Notes under the pieces: generated by a model
The model's database searches: none
The model's input: only the letters and a program-made list of their open reading frames with translations
Told to the model about the DNA's origin: nothing
Made by a program: the position numbers and the translations under genes
Source: Zizania palustris
Lineage: Eukaryota; Streptophyta; Magnoliopsida; Poales; Poaceae
NCBI GenBank assembly: GCA_019279435.1
Contig: JAAALK010000283.1
Location: forward strand, 4,340,001 to 4,404,000
DNA length: 64,000 nucleotides
Direction of reading: 5' to 3'
In this document: piece by piece, positions 55,099-64,000 of the stretch
Position numbering within the stretch: the stretch's first letter is position 1
Layout: every line of letters starts with the position of its first letter

Positions 55099-58000
55099 TT
55101 ATCGATTTGTTATGCTTTGCCTTTTCATTCTTCCGGCCCAATCATACAGAGTTGGATGCTTGGCCACTTCACTCTCAGGATCGAACAATGCTCCAAGCTC
55201 ATGAAGAGTCTCATGCATCGTGAAGCGGCACATCCTTGATACGATTTCGTACATTTGTGATTCTGAGAGTTGGCTCTTCTGGGCAACGATTGATGGACCT
55301 GACGCCTGCATACGTAACATATAAGTACATACGCTGCAAGTTATATTAGATTAACACACAAGAAATCAACTTACTTCTTTAGTATCCTCAGATACTGTCC
55401 GCCCAAACTTTCCTATGTTATTGCTCATGAAATCACAAGTATAATAGCCGCAATGCACCGAACCAAGAGATTGTTTGTGACACTTCAAAATCGACAAAGT
55501 TAGAACGATATATAGTTTGGCTTTATCAATTGAATTAAGAAATTTAAAAATATAATATTACCGGATAGTTGGTTCTGATAAGCATATCTTTCAGCCTCTG
55601 TGGATCATGTGGGCCACCTAACTTTTCCACGTAGTATTTGTATGCACTCTGAATAACATTTAATATATCTTGATATTCTTTTTGGGTTTGTCGAGCGAGT
55701 CGAGCACATAAACCCTTGATCTCTTTGGGTATATCAGAAGTGCAATCTAATGATCACTATCGAAAGAAGTAATATATGATTATGTTAGTTTCATAATCGA
55801 TAAAACGTGATTAAGTGGATATAGTGGGTATACTTACTTAAAGTTATATGCCGCACTTATCATTTCTATGTCCTTCCATTGATCCATGCACTGCGCAATA
55901 TACAACGCGACACAACTCCTTTTCTTCTTCTTAAGTGCGTCTTCGTCTTTATTGAACATCTTCCTTTGAAATTTTTTCTTACCCACAGTACAGTACTTGC
56001 TATCGTTCTGGTTTAATGTCGTGTTCAGCGCACTTTGGCTTATGAATGACGGGTTCAAGTACCCATACATATTATACGCGTCACAACATGAATTACAACT
56101 GCATATGTTATGAAACAATAGTCAATATAAGACATGATTGATTTTTGCTTTGTATTGAAAAAGTATAAAGTACTTACATGCACCAGAGCATCATGCTTGT
56201 GATGTCGGTTCGCTGTAGACGAAACATCCGATGGAAGTCGTCGAAAAATAGTGCAAGCTTAAATTCTGGGCAGTTGAATATTTCTTGTGTAACCTTCAGT
56301 TCTATTTGTGTAACTCCTAACGAAGACGCTTCGAGGTACCAGTCATGAAATGTTTTCATCATCCAAGGCATACTCTTAAGTACTCCTTGGGGTAATAATG
56401 GTTTGCCTGGTTCATATTCGATATAATCCTCGTCTCCGTAGGTCCATTTATCAACAGAAAGTGAGCCCGCTTGCTTTTGTACTGGAGCCTTTATGGGAGC
56501 CACTTCGGGCGTAGAACGTGTTTGCCCCATAGTAGTAAAAAATTTAAGCATCTCAGATTTCGGCGCAGAACACTGCCCAGCTTGAACAGTTATCTTGTGG
56601 ATTGCTGGCTTTGGGCATGCATCTTATTTTTCAGGCTCGGCAACTAGCACTGGCACTTTTGTTATGGGCTTGGCCACTGGCACTTAAGGCTCGGCCGGAA
56701 TGAGCAGTGGCATTTGATCTGGCTCTAGCACTCTTGTGTTGGGCTCAAGCTTTGGCACTGGCTCTATCACTTGAGGATCAGGCTCAGTCACTTTCGATTC
56801 TATCACTTCTGCCACTTTATCGGGCACTGGCTCTTCCTCTGCCTCTTCCTCTATCTCACGCTCATCAACAGGTGATAAAGATCCTATATTTTGCACATCC
56901 TGAGATGAAAGATATGTGGGGGATTGTGATGAGACAATAGGCGATTTACTCTGAGAACTTGTCTGTAGTAATTTGATATCTCGGCTCGCCCATAGGACAA
57001 AGTTATTCAGAGCATCTCTGATTGTCTCAATCCCCTCATTAGGCATTGGAAAATCCAAGGGGTCATTAATAAATCTGTCGTTGGTGATCTCATTGACCTG
57101 AACCTTGGTATACTCAGCAGGAATAGGCCGATTGTGAAATAAATCCCCAGCCATAGCAATGCCTCATGCAGCCTCTTGGGAATGCCCTTTGCACCCTATC
57201 GTTACATGCAGGCTGCATGGTGTGTCCTCTTTAATATAATTTACAGGAAATTTGTCTTGTACTGAGCCAACACTGCTTGGTACGTCGAGTCGTACCTCTG
57301 GCACAATTATTTGTCCCGCTGAAGCCTGCATTATGTTTGGATTCTCATTAATAAATTCAAAAAAGTGTCGCTCCCACTCAGCACGGCGCTCTATGGCATC
57401 GTCTGTGCGTGCTTGACGCTTCTTGTATGTGGCACCCTCCTGTTTCTTGAAAGTATTTTTCTAGGGTGCTATAGAAGAGAAACCTCGGGTGCGCCCTCGA
57501 TGTTCCTCGTTTCCGAGAGCAGATGTAAGATGGTCATTACATCCCTCGGGCTTGAACTTTCCAGTCTTCTCCAACTCAACGATTTCCTGTGCTTTCTGGA
57601 ATACTTCACTAGTCCGTGAGTCGGAGAGCATATATTGGCCCTCGGGTGTTTTTTAGCTCGACCTAGGAGCCATCTCTTAGTGCGCTGATCAGCACCTGAA
57701 AACTGTTCAGGTAACCCAGCCGCACGGTCCCCCTCCTTTCTACTCCACTCATCCTCCTTGGCCTTATATCCACCTGGCCCAAGTTTATGTGGGAACTTAT
57801 TCTTCTTATTAAGTTCTTTGAACATGATGGTCTCTTGTTTGGCTTCTTCCGAGCAATGCTGCATTTTGAATTCGTTCCATTCATTTGGCGTTATAAAGCC
57901 ATAGTCGTTGAGCGGCGACTCATCTTTCTGAAGGTATTGTGTATTCAGTTTAGTCCTAAATGTACGGAGAGCCTTCCCGATAGTCTTCAATGTGGCAGCT

Positions 58001-58681
58001 TTAGCGTCTTCTAAGCGGTCTTCCGGGAATTTATAATGCGCTTTTATATGCTGCCACAATTTGTTCTTTGTAGCGTCAGGGACACTCTTCCAATTTTTCC
58101 AAACTATCTTACATCGCTCCCTGGCGAGACATCAACAGTCGTTACGCCACTTAGCTGTGATTTCTTTTGGCTTCTTTGGAGCCCCATCAACATGCACTTC
58201 TTCAACCTCATAGATAGCTGTATGCAGCTTGTTCTTCTCCCGTTTCCTTCTCCTCTTCGCATTTGCAAAGGATGTTGTGGCAGCGGGCTCAACATCTGTT
58301 CGCTCAGCTGGCTCAATAGCTGGGACAATAGTTGTTCTTTTCTCGACTTGGAATAATCGACGCTTGCTTCCTCGCTTTGGACGATCCTACGATGATAGAC
58401 AATGTGAGCTTCAGGAATGTAATCCTCGGTTAGAAGCTGCTCTGACTTGTTACTAACGTAATAATTACCTCCGCTTGAGATTCAGGAATGTAATCCTCAT
58501 CAGCGTCTTCTCTCTTTCTCTTCTTCCTATGCTCCATTGGATGTTCATTCTCCGGAGAGTGGTACGAAGATTCACTATCGGAGCATCCTTCAGATGAACC
58601 CTCTTTATTTGTTTTTGCGGGAGACTCGTAGATGAGCTCCTCGATGGAACGTCCTTCTTCCGCCATAGATAAACTATTCAT
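55099..58681 (-). pseudogene. E2 gene: Transposase_24-like region plus Ulp1-type C48 peptidase (broken, spliced)
   Basis: ATG at 58681. Exon 1 ends with a GTAATT donor at about 58469; exon 2 starts near 58386 with a basic RPKRGSKRR stretch. Next comes a Transposase_24 (Ptta/En/Spm)-like region (ITPNEWNEFKMQHCSEEAK, KFPHKLGPGGYKAKEDEW, KRWLLGRAKKHP, ALGNEEHRGRTRG) at 58090-57480, then FPMPNEGIETIRDALNNFVL near 57040, and an acidic Glu/Pro linker to 56690. The C-terminal part, split by introns, is a C48 peptidase: DH at about 55750, VYVLDSLD near 55695, then KQSLGSVHCGYY near 55450, i.e. the His, Asp, Gln and Cys of the Ulp1 family. Breaks: TGA near 58132, a frame change and stop near 57480, a stop at 56684, TAG in place of Trp next to the His, and a shift near 55680. 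Ulp1 enzymes process SUMO; that role here is inference. Confidence 0.82.
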
Positions 58682-58815
58682 AGTTAAGAGGCTAATGTAT
58701 CAGAATTTTGGTTATGCAAAAAAGGTATGCTGTCAAATTTTCATAGTTAAGAGGCTATTACTTCTGAAACCACTATACTAATCCTAAAGTTAGGATATTG
58801 TGTTGTTCTCTCACT

Positions 58816-59711
58816 AGTGTTGTTGAGGCCTTAGTATATTTTGTGTTGTTTTTCAAAATGTTCATGGCTGCCATGGAACCATGAGCACATCCATTCCCTG
58901 TCAGCAACACGAGAAAGAAGAAGTTGTTGATGGGAATGGATGTGTCCCATGGCTTGATGACATACATGAGATAACTCAATAACATTTTGCATCATAGGCC
59001 TCTAAAAGGAATTGCAGAATCTAATGTTGGCCTTCAACCCGATGAACTTGAGGATTAGTATAGTAGCCTTAGAAGTAATAACAGTAGTAAACTGATCACA
59101 GTGTTGTTAAGGCCTCATCATATTTTGTGTTGTTTTTCAAAATGTTCATGGCTGCCATGGAACCGTGTGCACATCCATTCCCTGTCAGCAACACGAGAAA
59201 GAAGAAGTTGTTGATGGGAATGGACGTGTCACACGGCTTGATGACATACATGAGATAACTCAATAACAATTTGCATCATAGGCCTCTAAAAGGAATTGCA
59301 GAATCTAATGTTGGCCTTCAGCCGGATGAACTTGAGGATTAGTATAGTAGCCTTAGAAGTAATAACAGTAGTAAACTGATCACAGTGTTGTTGAGGCCTC
59401 AGCATATTTTGTGTTGTTTTTCAAAATGTTCATGGCTGCCATGGAACCGTGTACACATCCATTCCCTGTCAGCAACACGAGAAATAAGAAGTTGTTGATG
59501 GGAATGGACGTGTCACATGACTTGATGGCATACATGAGATAACTCAATAACAATTTGCATCATAGGCCTCTAAAAGGAATTGCAGAATCTAATGTTGGTC
59601 TTCAACCGGATGCATGAACTTGAGGATTACTATATAGTAGCCTTAGAAATAATAGCAGTAGTAAACTGATCACAGTGTTGTTGAGGCCTCAGTATATTTT
59701 GTTGCCATGGA
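58816..59711. repeat. Tandem repeat, about 284 bp unit, three full copies and one partial
   Basis: Units start with AGTGTTGTTGAGGCCT at 58816, 59100, 59384 and 59674 (first spacing 284). Each includes a segment that reads on the minus strand as YVIKPWDTSIP and LTGNGCAHGSMAAMN with changes among copies. A further copy of the start lies in the palindrome arm near 60045-60230. 58682-58815 shows only sequence related to this unit. Confidence 0.88.
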
Positions 59712-59720
59712 ACATTAGAG

Positions 59721-60081
59721 GGAAAAACAACACAAAATATGCTGAGGTATCAACAACACTAGAGAGAGAGAACAACACAATCTCCTAACTTGAGAATTAA
59801 TATAGTGGCTTCAGAAGTAATAGCTGACTACTGTAGCCAAGAAGAGTTTTCATACATTTCCCACCTTTGACACTGTGATCAGTTTACTAATGTAGCCTCA
59901 GAAGTAATAGCAGTAGTAAACTGATCACAGTGTCAAAGGTGGGAAATGTATGAAAACTCTTCTTGGCTACAGTAGTCAGCTATTACTTCTGAAGCTACTA
60001 TATTAATCCTCAAGTTAGGAGATTGTGTTGTTCTCTCTCTCTTGTGTTGTTGAGGCCTCAGCATATTTTGTGTTGTTTTCA
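59721..60081. repeat. Long palindrome, arms about 165 bp, 28-base loop
   Basis: 59721-59887 and 59916-60081 are inverted copies with few mismatches (for example GTCAAAGGTGGGAAATG against CATTTCCCACCTTTGAC). The loop is 59888-59915. The outer end of the right arm continues into a copy of the 284-bp repeat. Confidence 0.9.
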
Positions 60082-60422
60082 AATATGTTCATGGCTGCCA
60101 TGGAACCGTGAGCACATCCATTCCCTGTCAGCAACATGAGAAAGAAGAAGTTGTTGACAGGAATGGATGTGTCCCACGGCTTGATGACATACATGAGATA
60201 ACTCAATTACTATTTTCATCATATGCCTCTAAAAGTTGTTCTAAAAAAGTGGTAATGTGGTATGCAATATTTCTCATGGCATAACTTAGATATAGAAGAC
60301 TTCACCCAAAATTAGACTAATATATATTGGGTGAATGGTACATTTCCATTAATCAATGCCAAAATAGGTGTAACAAAGTAGTATACAGTGGTTCTACAAA
60401 TGCTAACTATCCACAAATGTAA

Positions 60423-60506
60423 GAGCATCTCCATTGTTTATAAATTGATTAAATATAGCTCCATTTGAATAGAAATTCACATTTAGAATGTACAATGGAG
60501 ATGCTC
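60423..60506. mobile_element. Tourist-like MITE (84 bp)
   Basis: Perfect 15-base terminal inverted repeats GAGCATCTCCATTGT / ACAATGGAGATGCTC, flanked on both sides by TAA (60420-60422 and 60507-60509). The three-base TAA/TTA duplication and the GAGCATCTCC terminus fit the PIF/Harbinger-derived Tourist group. No coding capacity. Confidence 0.85.
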
Positions 60507-60509
60507 TAA

Positions 60510-61430
60510 GGACAATAAACCCTAGAAACCTAACTTAGCTTGTGTTGGCCTACCTCTCTCAAGAATACACTCAAGAACATAAGAACACTCACACTCAACT
60601 AACAACAAGAAGATGAACAAAAAAACATTAATTTATTTCATACATCAATGGTTCACAAGCATTTTATCAAATGCTTGTCATACACAAATATCTTACATAT
60701 ATTTCATCAAGCACATCATGTACAAGCTCATTTTAAAACTCACAATTCAATTAGGAAAATGACCATACATAAGGCATTGACATTTTATCAAACAAGTGAA
60801 GAGCAGGAGATATACTGTATTGTTCATCTTTGGAGATTATAAGGTACTCCCTATGGTCACTAATATATAATGTTTTTAACACCTGAATTAATGTTAAAAA
60901 CATCATATAGTAATGATCAAGAGCTAGTATATTGGATCACCATTTCATGGTGAATATGTTGGGTTTCATGGTGGCCGATGGATTTAGGATCCCCCGGAGA
61001 TCACAAATTTTCACTCCAAATTGGCCAGAAGAATGGCAAAACCACTCTTTCGTTGTACCACTTGATAGTATCACACAAGAAACCACACTAGGATGTTATA
61101 TAACCAAATTGTAGTGGATCAAAGCTCTTATGTTAGATAATAAAAGTATTAAATTTGGTCTCCGCATCAACTAGAGATGTACACAGCTATTTTGAAACAT
61201 GAACCCTATTATGTGATTTTAAGGGAAATTGTTAAAGAACACCACATAAGTATAACATGAGCATCTGTTGTGGCACATGTGTAGAGTGGCTTTAGTGTGA
61301 CAGACCCCATTTATGTAGCAATTTGATATTTGATACCGTTTATTCCGAGCATTATATAGCTGAATTTTTCATAAATGACTAAATTGTTCTTCTCTCAATT
61401 CAGTTTGTTCCTACTCATGCTTTTGACTGA
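60510..61430. other. E2 interior without recognisable gene
   Basis: AT-rich sequence. A plus-strand frame at 60932-61114 is open but matches nothing I know. Apart from the possible MITE at 60845-60915, nothing is seen. Confidence 0.6.
60845..60915. mobile_element. Possible Stowaway-like MITE remnant
   Basis: TACTCCCTATGG resembles the Stowaway start TACTCCCTCCGT, and ATAATGTTTTTAACA / TGTTAAAAACATCATAT form an inverted repeat. The opposite terminus is missing, so this is at best a truncated copy. Confidence 0.4.
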
Positions 61431-61439
61431 TTATCTAAT

Positions 61440-61890
61440 TACCTGTCGGCAACGGGCCGGGCTCCGGTGGCGGCGACGGGGATGGCGCACGGTGAAGGGC
61501 TCTGGGGGCGGTGGCGGGCTCCGACGGTGGCGACGGGCCGGCTCCGGTGACGGTGCCGGGAAATGGTGGCGGTGGCGGTCGCCGGTGGTGGCGGTGGTCT
61601 CCGGGGCTCTGGGGGGCCGTGGCAGGCTCCGACGGTGGTGACGGGCTGGCTCCGGTGATGGCGCCGGGAAATGGTGGTGGCGGTGGTCTCTAGGGCGGCG
61701 ACGAGGATGGCGCACGGTGAAGGGCTCTGGGGGGCGGTGGTAGGCTCCGACGGTGGCGACGGGCCAGCTCCGGTGACGGCACCGGGAAACGGTGGCTGCG
61801 ATGGTCTCCGAGGGTTGCTACGGTCTCCGAGGTTGGCGGCGGTCTCTGGTGGCGGTGGCAGTCTCCGAGGGGGACGGTGGGAGTTTGATT
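61440..61890. repeat. G-rich minisatellite
   Basis: About three units of roughly 110-125 bp sharing GGGCTCTGGGGG, GGCTCCGACGGTGGCGACGGG and GGTGACGG(T/C)(G/A)CCGGGAAA (around 61498, 61604 and 61725). Strong G bias on the plus strand with many GG/GGG runs. Open frames on both strands are low complexity and not taken as genes. Confidence 0.85.
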
Positions 61891-61944
61891 TGCAAATGAA
61901 CTAGGGTTTAGTCTAGACGGGAGCCAAAAACTATATATTACTAG

Positions 61945-62155
61945 TATAGTAGTGGCGGGCACACGCTGATGTCAGCATGCCCACCACTGATATTTATCGT
62001 AGTAGTGGCGGGCGAAGACATAGTAGTGGCGGGCCATTGACGTCACCGATCGCCACTACTAGGGTTTAGTCTGGGCGGGTGGAAAAAACTATATATTACC
62101 AGTATAGTAGTGGCGGGCCGCTGACGTCACCGACCGCCACTACTAATATGGTTAG
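61945..62155. repeat. E2 subterminal repeats, inner set
   Basis: About eight copies of AGTAGTGGCGGGC and its reverse, and a larger duplicated phrase AAAACTATATATTAC(T/C)AGTATAGTAGTGGCGGGC at about 61927 and 62086. Same class as at 54434-54695. Confidence 0.8.
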
Positions 62156-62202
62156 TAGGGATTATTAAGCATACACTGCACACATTGTCGAGAAAGACTA
62201 TG

Positions 62203-62289
62203 TAGCACAGTGGTGCGGGGGGTGCTTTGGTACCATGCGGTTTGAGGTTCGAACTTTGCTGCCGGCAGGCGGTTTGAGGTTCGAACCTT
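62203..62289 (+). other. tRNA-like module, copy 1 (A box and two B boxes)
   Basis: A-box-like TAGCACAGTGG at 62203-62213; B-box-like GGTTCGAACTT at 62246-62256 and GGTTCGAACCT at 62279-62289. The pattern and spacing resemble an RNA polymerase III internal promoter, as in tRNA-derived SINEs. No cloverleaf can be folded. Confidence 0.55.
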
Positions 62290-63199
62290 GCTGCTGGCGC
62301 CAAAACAACATTTTTTTCTGTTTTGTACTTTTTTAAATTTTCAGCACTTTTTTATTGATGTTTAAATCCTCGTTTGAACTTGATTTTTTTAACAATAAAA
62401 ATACATCATAACTTATCAAATTTTAAAAGTTGGTATTTTATTAAGAAACCTGAGATTCTCCGGGGATGCATTAGGGTTTAGAGATGAAATGACTGAGGTC
62501 TGAAAGCAAAATCTATAGTTGATTCTTCCTTTGAAATTGAAACTTTTTGTTCAATAAAAATACAACACCAATATTCTAATTGCAAAAATTGGTATTTTTC
62601 TTACTCAGTTTACTGTTTTTATTTCATTAAGTGTGTTTTTATGATCAAAGTCAAAATAAGTTCAATTTGAACTACAAGACATGAAATAATTCACCAAAAT
62701 TTATAGAAAACCCATATTCATGTTTTGACTCTATAATTAGTTATTATCCATAAATTTAAAACCATCATAAAAATGTAGGTTTCCACAACACTCGATCGAC
62801 AACTTGTATTTTTATAGTTTTTTAATCCTCAAAAAATAAAATAAAGTCTAAAAAAGATGAGACTTGTCATGTTGTTATGATATGATCGATCCATAGATGT
62901 TGTCATAAAAAATAAAATTGTTTCGAGAAAATAATCATGTAGGGCGTTAAGAAACCTAAGATTCTCCGGGGATGAATTAGGGTTTAGAGAAGAAATGATG
63001 ACTAATATTTGAAAGCAAAACCTATAGTTGATTCTTCCATTGAACTTGAAACTTTTGTACAATAAAAATACAACACCAATATTCTAATTGCAAAAATTGG
63101 TATTTTTCATTAACAGAAATTGGTATTTAAATGCAAAAAGTCCACGTAGAGGTAGGGATTATCTAGTATACACTGCACACATTGTCGAGAAAGACTTAG

Positions 63200-63285
63200 T
63201 AGCGCAGTGGTGCGGGGGGTGCTTTGGTGTCATGCGGTTTGAGGTTCGAACCTTGCTGCCGGCAGGCGGTTTGAGGTTCGAAACT
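63200..63285 (+). other. tRNA-like module, copy 2
   Basis: A-box-like TAGCGCAGTGG at 63200-63210; B-box-like GGTTCGAACCT at 63243-63253 and GGTTCGAAACT at 63275-63285. A-to-B start distance is 43 bases, as in tRNA genes. Confidence 0.6.
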
Positions 63286-63588
63286 TGCTGCTGGTGCCAA
63301 AACAACATTGTTTTCTCTGTTTTGTACTTTTTTAAATTTAGCACTTTTTTATTGATGTTTAAATCCTCGTTTGAACTTGAATTTTTTTAACAATAAAAAT
63401 ACATCATAACTTATCAAATTTAAAAAGTTGGTATTTTTCTGCCTCAGGGTACGTCACTCGACTTAGTGGTGGCGGGCCAATGACGTCAGCATGCCCGCCA
63501 CTGATGACACGTGCCCGCCACTACTAATATGGGTAGTAGGGATTATCTAGTATATAATACACTTCCTATAATATCGAGAAACACTTGG

Positions 63589-63641
63589 TAGCGCGGTGGT
63601 GCGGGGGGTGCTTTGGTGCCATGTGGTTGAGGTTCGAATCT
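63589..63641 (+). other. tRNA-like module, copy 3
   Basis: A-box-like TAGCGCGGTGG at 63589-63599 and B-box GGTTCGAATCT at 63631-63641, start distance 42 bases. The second B box of the other copies has changed (GGTTTGAAC). Confidence 0.6.
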
Positions 63642-64000
63642 CGCTGCCGGCAGGCGGTTTGAGGTTTGAACCTTGCTGTTTGGTCCCAAATAGTTTTTTC
63701 ATTTATGTTCTAATTCTCAGCATGTTTTTTATTGATGTTTAATTCTTCATTTGAACTTGAATTTTTTTAACAATAAAAATACATCATAACTTATAAATTT
63801 TAAAAAAATGGCATTTTCTGCCTTGGTTATGTTAGACATGTATTAAAAAAATTGGTATTTTTCTTTCTCATTTTACTGTTTTTATTTCACTAAGTGTGTT
63901 TTTATGATCAAAGTCAAAATAAGTTAAATTTGAACTACAAGACATGTATATTTATAGTTTTTTAATCCTCAAAAAAATCAAATAAAGTCAAAAAGGACAA

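Larger units (their letters stand above)
54417..64000 (-). mobile_element. Element E2: CACTA-type transposon, right end outside window
   Basis: Starts CACTACTACAAAGCG at 54417, followed by GTAGTGGCGGGC subterminal repeats; the same repeat class returns at 61950-62150 and 63455-63535. The inner gene lies on the minus strand. No second terminus (TTTGTAGTAGTG) is found before 64000, so the extent to the window edge is inferred; a boundary inside 62,160-64,000 is possible. No TNPD transposase was seen, so the part in view cannot move itself. Confidence 0.7.
62160..64000. repeat. Mosaic of duplicated AT-rich blocks with tRNA-like modules
   Basis: Three blocks recur: (1) the tRNA-like module at about 62185-62295, 63180-63290 and 63570-63680; (2) a phrase TTTATTGATGTTTAAATCCT or variant at about 62350, 63350 and 63733; (3) AGATTCTCCGGGGATG with its following ~160 bases at about 62452 and 62959. 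The phrase ACTGTTTTTATTTCA occurs near 62612 and 63887. Subterminal GTGGCGGGC repeats lie at 63460-63535. No gene seen. Confidence 0.8.

Noticed and set aside
60932..61114. 60-codon plus-strand frame
   Set aside because: Short, no recognisable domain, no supporting context in the transposon interior.
61375..61962. Gly/Arg/Pro-rich open frames
   Set aside because: Products of a G-rich minisatellite; low complexity, on both strands.
54417..62155. E2 as a complete element ending near 62155
   Set aside because: Subterminal repeats are present there, but no TTTGTAGTAGTG terminus or three-base duplication matching ATT was found.
62203..63641. True tRNA genes
   Set aside because: The A and B boxes fit, but acceptor and T stems do not pair and no anticodon arm is evident.

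Overview
This 64 kb window looks like nuclear DNA from a flowering plant, most likely a grass (Poaceae). I see no host gene, rRNA or functional tRNA. Almost every base belongs to a transposable element: a nest of LTR retrotransposons (about 1-51,566) placed inside a CACTA DNA transposon, followed by a second CACTA-type element (54,417 to the window end). The grass assignment is an inference from Tat-lineage and CRM-like Ty3/gypsy elements, Sirevirus-type copia elements, CACTA elements with Transposase_24/Ulp1 genes, and Tourist- and Stowaway-like MITEs.

Nest, from oldest to youngest layer. C0 is a Sirevirus-type copia element whose 3' LTR is cut into four pieces (8023-8243, 30439-31561, 39231-39745, 51422-51566); they add up to 2,004 bp, almost the 2,007 bp of its relative C2. 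Gypsy element A (minus strand, 1-6780, left end outside the window) sits in the end of C0 pol. C1, a decayed copia element, is in the first LTR gap (8244-30433). C2 (17287-28627) is inserted in the 3' LTR of C1; it has a perfect GCCGC target duplication, two LTRs that differ at only two positions by eye, and open gag and pol, so it is the only apparently complete coding element here. A 909-bp solo LTR (14438-15346, duplication TTTAC) interrupts the RNase H region of C1 and belongs to the family of D. D (31562-39225, duplication CTGTT) is a CRM-like gypsy element whose reading frame runs into its 3' LTR. B (39746-51416, minus strand, flanks GAACT/GAACA) is a Tat-lineage gypsy element with gag-pol on the minus strand and a separate, apparently spliced gene of the opposite orientation with its own TATA box.

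Right part. C0 had inserted into the start of the transposase (TNPD-type) gene of CACTA fragment E1 (51567-52993), whose subterminal repeats and terminus lie at 52,700-52,993. E1 in turn abuts a broken, unidentified minus-strand coding sequence (52994-53748). E2 starts at 54,417 with CACTACTACAAA and carries a broken minus-strand gene joining a Transposase_24-like region to a Ulp1-type (C48) cysteine peptidase, then ~284-bp tandem repeats, a long palindrome, MITEs, a G-rich minisatellite, subterminal GTGGCGGGC repeats, and three copies of a tRNA-like module with A- and B-box motifs.

Genes in this window do not form host pathways; they are replication genes of the elements (gag, protease, integrase, reverse transcriptase, RNase H, transposase) plus accessory genes (the antisense gene of B, the peptidase of E2). 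Most are broken by stops or one-base shifts. All identities, percentages and alignments were judged by eye.
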